From contig SMSO01000032.1 of assembly GCA_004764695.1 (NCBI GenBank), positions 4,649,483 to 4,713,482 on the forward strand: DNA of 64,000 bases. Reading direction: 5' to 3'. The notes under the pieces were generated by a model that was not told where the DNA came from, made no database searches, and worked only from the letters and a program-made list of their open reading frames with translations. Numbering within the stretch: position 1 is the first letter of the stretch; every line of letters begins with the position of its first letter. The DNA comes from Schizochytrium sp. TIO01. Lineage: Eukaryota; Sar; Bigyra; Thraustochytrida; Thraustochytriidae. Below, one piece after another: positions 52,754 through 63,966 of the stretch. A program made the position numbers and the translations under genes.

Positions 52754-55502
52754 ACCTAGCTCCACCAAACAACGCTAAATTAAGTTAGATCGTTGTAAAG
52801 TTGTGCTCGCCAGCAGGTTGATTACTCTCCCCCCTTGTAATCGTGCGCGACTCTCTTAAGAGCAGATCACTAAGTAGGTACCTAGTTTCCTACTCCGACG
52901 AAATCATACGTGCAGCTACGACAAGTAGAAGGAAGTGGACATCGTGACGATCTTGAATATTAGGATGACGTTCCGCTACCTTCCAATTGAGCGAAGTTAC
53001 TACAGCGACTCGTAGATGTTATGGTCGCAGCAACTCTGCAATGCAGTGTATATGCAGGACATGCCCACCCTCCTCGTAGCGGTTGCTATCATACGATGAT
53101 GGCGCATGAGCGAACGCCGCTGTCGTGGCAGAGACTCATTTGCGTGATCGCGGCGCATGTTCGGACTTGCGCTGCTACCACAAAGACTACTGGAATCGTT
53201 CAGGCAGCGAGATTGACTGCCTTTAGCAAATCGAATGCATCCTGGTTTAAAGGTGCTTGAAGCCGCTGCCATCAGATCGGAGCAGAGTGGCATTCTGCCC
53301 AGGTATAACGCTCAAGTGGACCTCTGGTTTTGGAGAATTGGCGCTCTAGCTAAGGACAACTCAACTTCACAATTGGGCTGAAAGCCTGTCTTTCTCTGCT
53401 CCCCACAGCACAATTGTCTCGTATGTCGTTAAAGGTCCACTTACATGGCACGGGTTCCCCATTGGTTCCCACAACTTAATGCACACGAGGGCAGACCTGA
53501 CCTAAGTGAAACACGTGCGCCTCTCGAGTCAGAGGCATAATGCTTTGCCAATTTGAAACTCGTAGCCTCAGAAGTGGCCTGGTAGCAGTCGCACTAATCC
53601 TTCAAGTTGATTTCTGGTAGAGGTTTAAAACGTTAGAAATCTTGAGCTAATGTAAATGCTAGGTAGTAGTAGGTGTACTTGAGTGCTGCACAATTTACAC
53701 GACGTGCACAAGTTTGGCTGACTAGGCTACCACGGTATCGTAAGATAGATCCCAAAACCAGGCAGTCTTCAACTTTGATGATAGTTAGCTGGACCTGTGA
53801 GAGAGCTCTTACTACCATTTCTCCCGGCCTGCATTACAGTGTTAGACTTTGCTCCCGTTTAAAGCAAGTCTCTGCTGATCCTTCATATCCTAGATGCAGA
53901 TGCTTCACGTTTGAGTCTAAGATCTGACATCAGCTTATCAGAAACAAACCCAAAGTGCACCTCTGCGCATTACCCTGTCCTGTCAAATACATGCTATATG
54001 TCAAATGCACTAAAGCCACAGCGAGTTTGTGTAGCCGCTCCTCGAATCTTGAAAACACACAAAAACTTTGCCCTTTCATGTTAACATTTCAGCACAAGCG
54101 TCTTCCATTCTAATCCTGTTTACAATTTCGGGAATAGCTAATATTCGTTTTTTGGTGTTTTTAACAAACTTGGGGCATCTGAGAAAAATATTAATAAAGA
54201 AGATTTAAGGATCGCCAAAGGGATGCATAGACTCATTGCAATACTGCAGGCAAGGAATGTGAGCACTGAAAGTCTCGGGAAAGCTACACCTAGGTAGAAC
54301 AACTTTACAGGAAAGCCAACCAATATTAATGAATATATTTACAGCTCTACCTAGCTCGCAAAGTATGTTGCACGTATTTCTTCAGTGTACTGTGGTGATC
54401 GCTATAATTTACAGCTTTTGAAAATATATCAAATAAGAGGAACGTTTGGGTGTTTGCATTCAGAAAGTTCCAGAGGTTATTCACTATGATGATCTAAGTT
54501 CTTACATAGCAATTGACTTCTAGTGAGCAAGCTAAAGGTTCGCATTTGAAATATGTACGTGTACGTCTTTTTCTCTTTTTCTCCCAATATCACAATGAAT
54601 TTCAAACTTGAGCTTTATACATGGCCAAGAGAGCTCCTGAAGGAACTTGTTAGTCTTTTTCTTGGTTCTAAATGGTAAGAAAACCTATCTACCTGCAAGC
54701 TCGCCACAATAAGAATGGTGATGAAGAGTATATAAAAAGCAAACCCCCCTTCATTCTTTGTCACATGATTACTCCGAGCAACAAAGTAGAGTTAACGATT
54801 TGTCAAAGTGTGCAGTCCATGCTTTGGCATTTCAATTGATACCAGCTGGTAGGTATTCTATAAAAATGGTTTTGGAATACTATCCAATGAGCCTTTTGTT
54901 CGTGGTAAAATAGCCACAGCAGCACATTGTTCCTCAGGTTTTAAAAACATATTTTCTTTTGGTGAGTGGAATCCTGCCTCAAAGTTCTCATGGTGAACAA
55001 CATGAACGTACAGCCTGTTCATGCCCCACCTACCACAGAGCAGCATATTATCTTCCTCTATGAAGCAGCACGATTTTTTGCACTACTATTGTTTGTCCAG
55101 GCTTCCAGTTTCCTTCAAACTCCGAGCAATGCGCAACATTTTGCATCTTCTTCACAGCACAGTATCGTGCAGTTCTTGATATCATACCAAAATTTGCTGC
55201 GCGTTTTGATTCAAAACAAGACGCATGTGATAATCACGCAGCTACTACTCCCTTGCTTGGCTTTGCCTTACTTGGCTGGTTTCTCCAGAGCTTTACTTCC
55301 TGCTTTCCACCAACTAGACAGCTCCCTGGCCTATTTAACCTATAAGTGAAGTTTCCTTAACGAGGCCTTTCCAAGCACCAACGTCATCGGCGGTAGCAAA
55401 CATCAGTACGAACATCATCACTCCATCTTTTGCGCAGTTGCTCCCAGCAGAAGAGATGGCTGGCAAAGGGATTTTTTATTGTTATTTATATTTTCTTTTA
55501 AG
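52754..55502. other. long intergenic spacer
   Basis: Nothing with recognisable coding content apart from the uncertain minus-strand frame at 53000-53293. AT content is high throughout, with pyrimidine tracts near 54560. Confidence 0.45.
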
Positions 55503-55597
55503 CATCTGTGGGCCCAAGAGCTGCTATTACGCAGCAATATGAAACCCTCCTGAAAGAACTGCTCGAGCCTTCGAGCAACACAAGTCAACATCAGCAG
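55503..55597 (+). other. candidate internal exon
   Basis: A long pyrimidine tract ending TTTTCTTTTAAG precedes a 31-codon frame (SVGPRAAITQQYETLLKELL, then EPSSNTSQHQQ), which ends exactly at donor GTAAAC. Splicing to the acceptor TTCTTTCTTTAG near 55842 would add SNF and a stop. The exon signals are good, but no start-containing exon or family was found. Confidence 0.3.
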
Positions 55598-57683
55598 GTA
55601 AACTTGAAAACCTGGATCCAAGAGTGCAAGTTCAAGTTGAACTCCGAGTCACTGGCGCTTCTTTTCTCCTCACGCATCGACTATCTATCTACCTGTCTAC
55701 AGTAAACAGTAAGCCTTCGCTGACTGATGTCGGGAATACACACCCCTCCCACATAAGGTACCAAAACACATTCACTTTCCTTCTTTCTTTCTTTCTTTCT
55801 TTCTTAATTCGTTCTTTCTTTTTTTTTTCGTTCTTTCTTTAGTCCAACTTCTAACTTCTGCTATGACGACGGAGGCGCCATTTTAGCGTCTTTCAATCAA
55901 TCTCCAGCGCCCAGGAGCGACTCTGCAGCTGTTGAATAAGCCGTCGCGGGCCCGAGGCATATCTCAGCCGACGGGACTCTGTCCTCAGACTGACCCAAGA
56001 GTAGAGGAGAATAGATCCGAGTTGAGCACAGCAGAGACGAGAACTCTTATTTAGCAAGCAAAAAACAACACAGAAAATAGCGATCAAGTGAGCAGAACAA
56101 ATTTGCCGGTAACATTCGCGCCTCCATCGAAACGGCAGATAGCCTGGTGAACAAGCTGTGTGCAGATACAAGACATGGACCGCCGGACGGGTGCTCGCAG
56201 TTTCTTTCTTTCTTTCTTCCTTTCTTTGTTTAGATTAGGTTGTTGTTGAGGTTGTTGTCCCTCTCCTTCAAGCACGGCCTGATGGGCAGATGAAGCGTGG
56301 GCTCCTCGCGAGAGACTCCTGAATACGGAGCAGCAGCTGCAATGTTTAGACGGTCCACAGAGCCGACGAGCCCTCAAATCAACTGCTCTTCGTTTTGCTG
56401 AAATGAGAAATGTGTTTCGCAGCAATGCACGCGTCTCCAGCGCACCTATGGTAAACTATAGCGAAGGGCGTAAAGTACTAGGACTGTCTCAGTTGGAGAG
56501 GTAATGTAAACTTTGCAGCGGAAGAACTCGAAGAGAAGCACATAACTTGGCGCGTATATAAGATGAAGCAAGCAGGATACGCATGACGCCAATGACGGTG
56601 TGCGGAGTTTGATGGAGCTCGCAACTACAAAACGGAAGTTTTCGTGCCGCTGGCAAAGGAAATCAGTGCGTCCAGGTAGGTCTCTTTCATTTACCAAGAT
56701 TTTATGAATTTTTTAATAATTAAGTTAACATATTTTTAATTTTAAAAATGTGCTTAACTTTGCTGCTGCTATAGTACTTAGCCCTTTCAACTATGATGTA
56801 GGACGCGAATAAAAATGTAAAGTTACCAATTCAGTACTCAGTTTGTGCTGTTCTTTTTCCATTATTTATTTATTCGTTTATTGATGTGTTTATTTTTTTC
56901 TAAATCAATAAGTTACAATAGAAAGCTTTTCTAAAACATAATAATTTTGAGTTGGATAAACCAATGAAATGAAGGGATAAATGAACTCGAATCATGGGTC
57001 AATGATGAAACCAAAGCGCTCCGACTCCACTTGAACGCCTTCTCTCCTCGATACCTTTCAAGCTGCGTACCGCCCAGGGATTCCGCCCAAGCAGCCAGCT
57101 CGCAGGTGGCTGTTCTCGGGCTCCCTGCTCGTGTCAAAGAGTTTCCAGGTACCTACCTACTCGAGCATCTTTCGAACTCGAAATTGAACTCGGAATTCCA
57201 AACCAAACCAAACCAAAAACGGAATCGCAGCCATATCAAGGTTTCGTCAGACTGAGACCGTGTGCCGCTGCTGGCGATAGTCTCAACGGCCTGGGTTCGC
57301 AACTACTTCGCTTGAAGAAGGCAGCGGATCGAGGCACGCGGAGAGGTGTCGGCGCGCGGCGACCCGGCTTTTCGAGGAGGGGCTTTTTGGGACGTCTATT
57401 CGGCATCGACTTCTTTCCATTGACTCGTTCTCCTCGTTCTCTCTGCATCTCTGGTGTACTGAGACTGTATAGTAGATATATAGGAAGTACTACTACGAGC
57501 GGCTTGTTGGACTTGCAGAGGGAAGGGGCCTTACAAGGACGCAGCATCATTGAGCAAATTGCAATTGGCGAGTGAAGAATACATCGTGGAGGAGTTTGAG
57601 GTTCGAGGAGCTCTGACTGACTATACATTGCGGAGTTGTTGATAAGGAAAAGCAGTGATCTGTCGCTTGAGCGATAGATCAAC
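55598..57683. other. spacer with microsatellites, 5' flank of the SLC26 gene
   Basis: Contains a (CTTT)n tract at about 55786-55806, TTTATTTATT words near 56860, and a more GC-rich stretch at 57010-57420 without a confident gene. The last 200 bases are the transporter leader. Confidence 0.5.
55786..55806. repeat. (CTTT)n microsatellite
   Basis: Five CTTT units, followed by T-rich CTTT variants to about 55840. Related runs occur near 56199-56225. Confidence 0.85.
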
Positions 57684-60650
57684 ATGCTCAGCGACCATAA
57701 TGATGCGAACGACATGGACAAGTCGCTAGCGACGGTAGTAGCGTCCCCACCGACAAGCGACGAAGGCGAAATGGAGACTGCGAAGTCTGATTCACAGCAA
57801 AGGCTTCTCCCAGGTCAAGATGGTTTACGGAGCATTTCGCTTGTAGTTGATACCAGTAAATCAAATTCGGAAAGAGAACCTGAACAGAATATGCGGTTCA
57901 TGTCTGGTCATAGTTCTCAAGGACACGACCAATTCACCCCGCTTATGACATCCATCAAAACAGAGAATGACTTTCTACGTAGCTTTAAGGAAAGGAAAGA
58001 CAACCGTTCTCGCTTCTTCAGCACCCGTTGGCTTCCTGGACGCCGCAGCCACAAGAGTAGCGCAACCGCAGCAATAGGTGGTGATGAGGGCAATCACGGG
58101 TCTGAAAGAGACCACGATAATTTCGACAACAAAGAGCACCGTGACTGGGGTGAGCAGAATTCTGGAAAATCAAAATGTCACAGTTGTTGTTTACAGAGTT
58201 CTCACAACGTCAAGAGGGGCTTTCTCCGAAGTTTTCCTGTGATCGCATGGCTGCCAAAATATGAGCTCAGGAAGCAACTCCTTCGAGACACGCTTATCGG
58301 TGTGACTCTAGGTTTTGTCATTGCTCCCAAGGCTATGGCACATGGACTTTTGGCGGAGCTGAGCCCTATCCACGGTATCTACACAGCCTTTTTTAGTACT
58401 TTAGTTTATGGTGCCATGGGTAACGGCAAGTGGCTTAGCTTGGCCACCGCTGCTCTTCCTGCGCTTCTTTTTGGCGAAGCTATGACGAAGACAGGCTATT
58501 CTGATCAAGATACGCTCGACCAGGTTGGACCTATGCTTACTTGTTATATCGCGTTGTGGACGTTTGTGATGCTGTTCCTGCGACTTGACAAACTTGTGGT
58601 GTTGATTCCGCCTGCGGTCTTGGCAGCATTTACTACCACAGCCGCATTTTTGATTGGCACAAGCCAGGTGAAGTATCTTTTTGGCGTTCATATTGAAGCT
58701 TCTGGTTTTGTACAAACTTATGTACAGCTGTTTTCTCACATTGGTGAAACGAACTTGGCAACATTTTTGTTTTCAGTGATGAACCTTATTATCCTCGTCG
58801 GCTCAAAGAAGGCCACTGCTCGGTGGGGTAAACGATTTGGCATCCCTGATGCTGGCGCAATGTTTGCCGTCCTGATCAGCGTAGGCCTCGTTGCAGGCTT
58901 TAACCTTGACGAGAGATATGGCATCGAAGTTGCAGGTTCGACCCCGAGAGGAATGCCACCATTCCGACTTCCCTGGAAATACATTACAGATTCATCTTTG
59001 CATATGACCTTTCTCATTGATGGTATGATCATTGCCATTATTAATTTCGTCCTCATGATTGCTATTGCAAAAAGTTTTGCAAGGAAATCTAACAGTGTTG
59101 TTGTTGTTTCTCAAGAAATGAAAGCTTTAGCAACATCGAATGCCTTGGGGAGTTTTTTTGGCGCCCAGGTTTCTGGTGGTTCTTTCTCTGGTAGCGCAAT
59201 CCTGGCTTCTCTCAAAGCAGAAACCCTCTTGCAGAATTTCATTCAATCGTTTATTATGCTTTTGATCCTGGTGGCGCTGACGCCACTGATTGAAATTTTA
59301 CCCAAGGCCACTCTTGCCGCAATTATTGTAGCTGCTTTGCCAAGCCTAGTAGACTTCCACCGGCCCATTGAGCTTTTGCGTGTAAAGTTTGATGATTTCG
59401 TATTATGGGTCCTTACCTTCTGCATCACCTTATTTGCCGGTGTACAATGGGGAATTATTAGCGGTGCAGCTCTTGCAGTGATTGTTCTCATTCGTCGGAA
59501 TATGCGCCACGAATGTCCGGAGCTTGGAGTCATTCCTGGAACAAACATTTATCGCGCCCTAGATCGCTTTCCTGATGCCAAGCGGATCCCCGGTATTCGC
59601 ATGTTTCGTTTGGATGCTTCATTGAGCTTTGCAAACTTTGAGCGTTTTGAAGAACAACTTGAGACTACTATTAAGAAGATGAGTGCACAGCAACGTCGTG
59701 AATTCCATGATGTTGAAACAGAGGCCGAAGCCAATCATGAGTTGCCAGCCGTATCACAAAATACGCTAATCCTTAGTTGCGAGGCTGTCAACGACATTGA
59801 CTCCGCTGGACTTGATATGCTATGCCGTATTTCAACACTTTGCGACAAGCATCAAATTCTTCTTATATTCTCAGGATGGAAAGCTGGAACACGTCAAACC
59901 TTGTATGCTGCTTCTGAGAACTTCCGGAAGCCTGAAGAGCCGGTCCTTGCCGCTGCTGGAACAGTAGACCTTAAGAGAGATTCTCCGGCCAATGAACTAG
60001 CCGCAGACAAAGAGAATCCCTCTAGTATCCCATCCTCCACCAATAGTGCTGAAGATATGATCGATCTTGAAAACCCTCATCAAGTTATTCGGGACGTCAA
60101 TCCCGCTAGCCCAGGCGAGGATGTAATCGAGGGTGCGTCTAACATTGTTAACTTCATCCCTGCTCCTTTAGATCCAACAAAATGGTACTTGAACTTGCAC
60201 GACGCCGTGGTACGTTCTAGGGAGCAGGATTCACCAAATCGCTCGTCCATATCTTCTTCTTCTTCCTCCTCCTCTTCGTCTTCAGCTGGTGCGTCTCCAG
60301 GTAATGATTCATCTAGCCATAGGTCACATAGAAGGGATGACTCAGGGGAAGGTCATGGAGGAACTGGGGCCTCTCTTTACTCTCAAGCACTACAAGATAA
60401 TACAGGTAGAACGGGTGAAGGTTCGAACGATATTATTGATGCAAACCGACGTGTCTCTGCTGGAGCGGATCTAGGTTGGGAAGTTGGCCACCCATCGTCC
60501 TTGTTCTATTGGAGTCCACGTGGTGTGGATCGACGACCCTCGGACCTCATTATAGTTAAGAAGCGGACGAATAGTACTCCTGTGACTCGAACTACTGAAT
60601 TAACCGCTAGTGGTAAAACCCATGTCCATACTTATGCGCAAGGCCGCTAG
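57684..60650 (+). CDS. SLC26/SulP-family anion transporter with STAS domain
   Basis: The protein has 988 residues from the ATG in ATCAACATG. A polar N-terminal region of about 190 residues precedes the transport domain (about 193-605, roughly 14 half and full spans): LRDTLIGVTLGFVIAPKAMA corresponds to the SulP signature usually read as P-Q-S/A-M-A, here with Lys for Gln. GIYTAFFSTLVYGAMG, the ALGSFFGAQVSGGSFSGSAI half-helix region and a closing GVQWGIISGAALAV follow. A STAS domain spans about 636-750, with NDIDSAGLDML matching the anti-sigma-antagonist loop. The last about 230 residues are Ser/Asp-rich and disordered. The family moves sulfate, bicarbonate, chloride or similar anions. The Gln-to-Lys change makes the substrate uncertain. 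Confidence 0.9.
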   Translation: MLSDHNDANDMDKSLATVVASPPTSDEGEMETAKSDSQQRLLPGQDGLRSISLVVDTSKSNSEREPEQNMRFMSGHSSQGHDQFTPLMTSIKTENDFLRSFKERKDNRSRFFSTRWLPGRRSHKSSATAAIGGDEGNHGSERDHDNFDNKEHRDWGEQNSGKSKCHSCCLQSSHNVKRGFLRSFPVIAWLPKYELRKQLLRDTLIGVTLGFVIAPKAMAHGLLAELSPIHGIYTAFFSTLVYGAMGNGKWLSLATAALPALLFGEAMTKTGYSDQDTLDQVGPMLTCYIALWTFVMLFLRLDKLVVLIPPAVLAAFTTTAAFLIGTSQVKYLFGVHIEASGFVQTYVQLFSHIGETNLATFLFSVMNLIILVGSKKATARWGKRFGIPDAGAMFAVLISVGLVAGFNLDERYGIEVAGSTPRGMPPFRLPWKYITDSSLHMTFLIDGMIIAIINFVLMIAIAKSFARKSNSVVVVSQEMKALATSNALGSFFGAQVSGGSFSGSAILASLKAETLLQNFIQSFIMLLILVALTPLIEILPKATLAAIIVAALPSLVDFHRPIELLRVKFDDFVLWVLTFCITLFAGVQWGIISGAALAVIVLIRRNMRHECPELGVIPGTNIYRALDRFPDAKRIPGIRMFRLDASLSFANFERFEEQLETTIKKMSAQQRREFHDVETEAEANHELPAVSQNTLILSCEAVNDIDSAGLDMLCRISTLCDKHQILLIFSGWKAGTRQTLYAASENFRKPEEPVLAAAGTVDLKRDSPANELAADKENPSSIPSSTNSAEDMIDLENPHQVIRDVNPASPGEDVIEGASNIVNFIPAPLDPTKWYLNLHDAVVRSREQDSPNRSSISSSSSSSSSSSAGASPGNDSSSHRSHRRDDSGEGHGGTGASLYSQALQDNTGRTGEGSNDIIDANRRVSAGADLGWEVGHPSSLFYWSPRGVDRRPSDLIIVKKRTNSTPVTRTTELTASGKTHVHTYAQGR

Positions 60651-60987
60651 AACGGCACTTTTTAAAAGAGCTACTCTCAGGACGATGCCTGCTAGATTGA
60701 TATATCGAAGCAATGGAAATGTAATCGTAGGAAACTTTATGAAAAGACAACTTGTACAATTATGATAAAAAAGATATTGATTGGTGAATTCATCTACCAA
60801 CTCTTGAGTTCAAGTTCAGCCCCAAATATAACGCACAAATGCAGTAAAAGCGAAAGTGACTGTACCTAGCCACAAGCCATCTGAATTATTCCGCTAGGCT
60901 CATTGATTGAGCAATCAGATTAAAGATAAGTTCAATTACATTGTTCTTTCAGAAAATAATTGTCATGTGCTTGGTGTCCAACGTCTT
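60651..60987. other. convergent 3' spacer
   Basis: Shared 3' flank of the SLC26 gene and the IQ/EF-hand gene. AT-rich; no gene seen. Confidence 0.5.
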
Positions 60988-63966
60988 TTAATCATTGGCA
61001 ATGTTAAGTTTTTTTGAAGTGGCTTTGCGAACAAAGCCAGCAGCCCTTCGGCTAGCTTGATTAACTCGTAAAGCCGTGGTAAGTCCACCTGTTTGCAACA
61101 GCTGAACAGCACCGGCTTTCGTATTTACTCTCTGAAGTGTAAAGTGAGCCTTGTCGCGCTTGCTACAACAGAAGTACCACAATGCAAACTCTTCCCAGTC
61201 AATGAGCTTGTTACCATTGAGATCAACTTTATCCACGAAGTCGCGAATGCGTGACATAGGCACAACAACTCCTAAATCAAAGGCCAGGCGCTGGAAGTCA
61301 TTGCTAGTAATTTCACCTGGGTGTCGACTTTTTGGTCGATCAAAAGCATCAAATTTCTTTCGTGCAGCATGCATGGCTTGTGGCGACGCCGCAAGATATC
61401 CCCTGTGAGCTTGTGAATAAGCATCTTCACGACCCATTGCATTAATTCGCGATCTCAGCTGCTCTGCAATTAATGCACTTCTCTTCACTTCTGCTCTTCG
61501 CTCTGCAGCACAAGCTATGGCACGGGTTCTAACGTGCTGTCCTATCTGATTTGCAGCATGCTTAGCGTTTCGAGTGCGAACATTGTGGCGTGTTAGCCTG
61601 TCACTTTCTTGTAAATTTCTGACCCTCACCTGGTGTGACCAGTCGCACTCGACTAAAATACGCCTCCAGTGTTGTTCTGCTTGTTTAGCTTTTTGCTCCA
61701 TTGTACCCAGAGTCTTTTCACGTCGTTTAGCAGCAGCATACGCACGATTGAAAGCTTGCACTTCGGTTGGCGCACGACACAGCACATAGTCTTGCATGTC
61801 AGTCACACGAGTAGCAGTCTCAAAGTCTTGGCGAGCCTTTAATGCTACACGTGCAATGCCTTCAGTGAACGACACCGCTTCCCCAAGTTCTTTTAACTTT
61901 TCTAATGTTAGATTTATCTGACATGCAAGCTCTTCTTGAGTCAGATGCCGAGTTAGCTCAAGCATTTGCTCGTATTGATCCCTAATCCTCCGCATTGCTC
62001 GAAGTTGAACAAAGGCAATCTTAAGATGTTTCGTGCGACTTGTATGCGCGCGAATGCGTTGTTGAAGTTTATCTAAAGCAACTCTTGCGGTAGCTGTGCG
62101 TTGAAGAATTTTCAAGTATGATCTCAGCTCTCGCTCGTGGTCCAGTAAACCACACATGTAGCCATTTTGGGTTCCCGGCTTTTGCGCTCTTTTGCTCAAG
62201 TGGCGTTGTCTCCAGGCTGCCAGTTTCATTTCTAAATTGATTACTCGACGCAACTTAATCTCGCGAAACCAGCGCTGCACGCAGCAAATGGATTGCATAA
62301 GTATGCGTCGCTTTTGGACAACACAACGAGCATGATGCTGCCGCCAAGCCATTTGAAGTTTCAGAACGAATTCTGCTTTATATTTCAAGCTTTTACAGAC
62401 AAAGACACGTGCTCTTAATTGAATGCATCTTGCGGCACGATCTCGGCGTAAATCCTCTTTGATCCTTTTGGCTATCATAATTCTAGCTTGCTTTTGAATA
62501 GCTGTCGCAGCAATATTCTTCTGCTTAACCACGCGTCGGCGCTGTAATTCACAGCGAGCAAGCTTACCGCGTACAACCTTTTGCATTGATCGTGCTCCTA
62601 GATATCTGACAAACCAACGCCTTCGGTATCGACATCTATACCAGCTCGAAAGAACTGTAATCGCATTGTCTTCACGAGCGAGTTGTACCTCATATTTAGC
62701 CTTAACTCTTCTCCACAAGCACTGTATGTTGATCGCAGAATTTTCTTGTCTTTCTAAATCCATAATCACTGGAAGGATATTGGACGTGTCGACATTAATA
62801 GTTTTAAGATCCATACACTTTGCACGAGCAAGTCGACCCCGCCAATGACGCTGAATCTGTATGGCACTTTTAGAACATGTCTCTATATGGCAGATTCTGG
62901 CCTTACGAATGATTTTCCAGGAGAACCTTTGTAAACATTTTGCTGCATTATCTCTTCGTTGGACTTCAGTCTCGCAATTTTCCTCAAAGTTTTTTTCCAG
63001 AGTATTAAGACGCTCATGAAATAGCTTCTTTGCGTTTGTTCTTGCAACTGGCGAAGCAATCTTTGGTGCTGCTTGGTGGATTGAAAGTAAATCTCGTTGC
63101 CAACAGCCTTTAGTAGATAATTCCTGCTCGGAGATTTCCTGTAAGCAGTCAGCATGAATTTGTAAGGGATCTGGTTTCTGAGGAAAAAGCATCTCTAAAG
63201 TACGAGGCTTTTCCTGACGCTGGAAATGAGCCTCCTCTCTCAAAATTAAAAGTGCAGCAGTATGCTGACGAATTTCATATGATGTTGGGTTATGTAATAT
63301 TCGCCAAACCTCATTTAAAGGGAAAGAAAGCACCGGCGTTTGGAGTTTTTCACGAAGGCAGTCTAAGTTCCATGCCAGAAGCATTGGGTTTCTCGAAAGC
63401 TTAAGCCCACTCTGATCACTATTCTTGGCTTCTAATCCACCTGTATCCGATGCCATTTTTAAAAGGTAGTTAGAGCCTTTCCATGAAAAATCGGTTGGCT
63501 CATCAGTTTCTCGATTATGCTTTGCTCGATTAAACTTTAAGATGGTTTCTACAACCAGAAGGCTTACACGAGCAAGATCACTAAGTACAGACTTCCTATC
63601 TACTGTTTCGGAATATGCGGCCTGAACGAGCAGGTGTTCACGAAGAAGAATGAGACGTGAAATCTCTTGTTCGTGCATGGATGCGAGGGTTTCCATAGAG
63701 TTTGGCATTTTTGTTGTAGGTGCTGCACCAGCATCTGACTTCTCTCTTTTTGTTCCTCTCGTAACATCTCGTTTCTTTGAAGAGTTCTTAGCATCTAAGC
63801 TATAGGTATCATTCAATGAATTATTTATAGCCTCATCATCGACCTTCATGTTTTGTTGATTGGGTTCTTCCATAACTGCAGCAGGGTCAAGTAGGGTACC
63901 TCGGTTGTTCCGACGCATTTGTTCTCTTCGAGATAAACGATGAATCCGTGATTTGCCATACTGCAT
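60988..63966 (-). CDS. IQ-motif and EF-hand protein, possibly 5'-partial
   Basis: The protein has 992 residues from an ATG at 63966; the frame stays open for 11 more codons to the window edge, so the true start may lie outside. The N terminus is basic and Asn-rich. Residues about 340-570 hold at least eight IQ-like repeats (AIQIQRHWRGRLARAKC, AINIQCLWRRVKAKY, AATAIQKQARIMIAKRI and others), expected to bind calmodulin or centrin. A long Arg/Glu coiled-coil region follows. Near residues 905-930 a canonical EF-hand loop (DLNGNKLIDWEE) follows a degenerate one. The architecture resembles flagellar/centrosomal IQ proteins, or a cytoskeletal calcium sensor. The function is inferred from domains only. 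Confidence 0.82.
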   Translation of the reverse strand: MQYGKSRIHRLSRREQMRRNNRGTLLDPAAVMEEPNQQNMKVDDEAINNSLNDTYSLDAKNSSKKRDVTRGTKREKSDAGAAPTTKMPNSMETLASMHEQEISRLILLREHLLVQAAYSETVDRKSVLSDLARVSLLVVETILKFNRAKHNRETDEPTDFSWKGSNYLLKMASDTGGLEAKNSDQSGLKLSRNPMLLAWNLDCLREKLQTPVLSFPLNEVWRILHNPTSYEIRQHTAALLILREEAHFQRQEKPRTLEMLFPQKPDPLQIHADCLQEISEQELSTKGCWQRDLLSIHQAAPKIASPVARTNAKKLFHERLNTLEKNFEENCETEVQRRDNAAKCLQRFSWKIIRKARICHIETCSKSAIQIQRHWRGRLARAKCMDLKTINVDTSNILPVIMDLERQENSAINIQCLWRRVKAKYEVQLAREDNAITVLSSWYRCRYRRRWFVRYLGARSMQKVVRGKLARCELQRRRVVKQKNIAATAIQKQARIMIAKRIKEDLRRDRAARCIQLRARVFVCKSLKYKAEFVLKLQMAWRQHHARCVVQKRRILMQSICCVQRWFREIKLRRVINLEMKLAAWRQRHLSKRAQKPGTQNGYMCGLLDHERELRSYLKILQRTATARVALDKLQQRIRAHTSRTKHLKIAFVQLRAMRRIRDQYEQMLELTRHLTQEELACQINLTLEKLKELGEAVSFTEGIARVALKARQDFETATRVTDMQDYVLCRAPTEVQAFNRAYAAAKRREKTLGTMEQKAKQAEQHWRRILVECDWSHQVRVRNLQESDRLTRHNVRTRNAKHAANQIGQHVRTRAIACAAERRAEVKRSALIAEQLRSRINAMGREDAYSQAHRGYLAASPQAMHAARKKFDAFDRPKSRHPGEITSNDFQRLAFDLGVVVPMSRIRDFVDKVDLNGNKLIDWEEFALWYFCCSKRDKAHFTLQRVNTKAGAVQLLQTGGLTTALRVNQASRRAAGFVRKATSKKLNIAND

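Noticed and set aside
54966..55349. 127-codon plus-strand frame
   Set aside because: Begins at GTG, hydrophobic AT-driven composition, no family.
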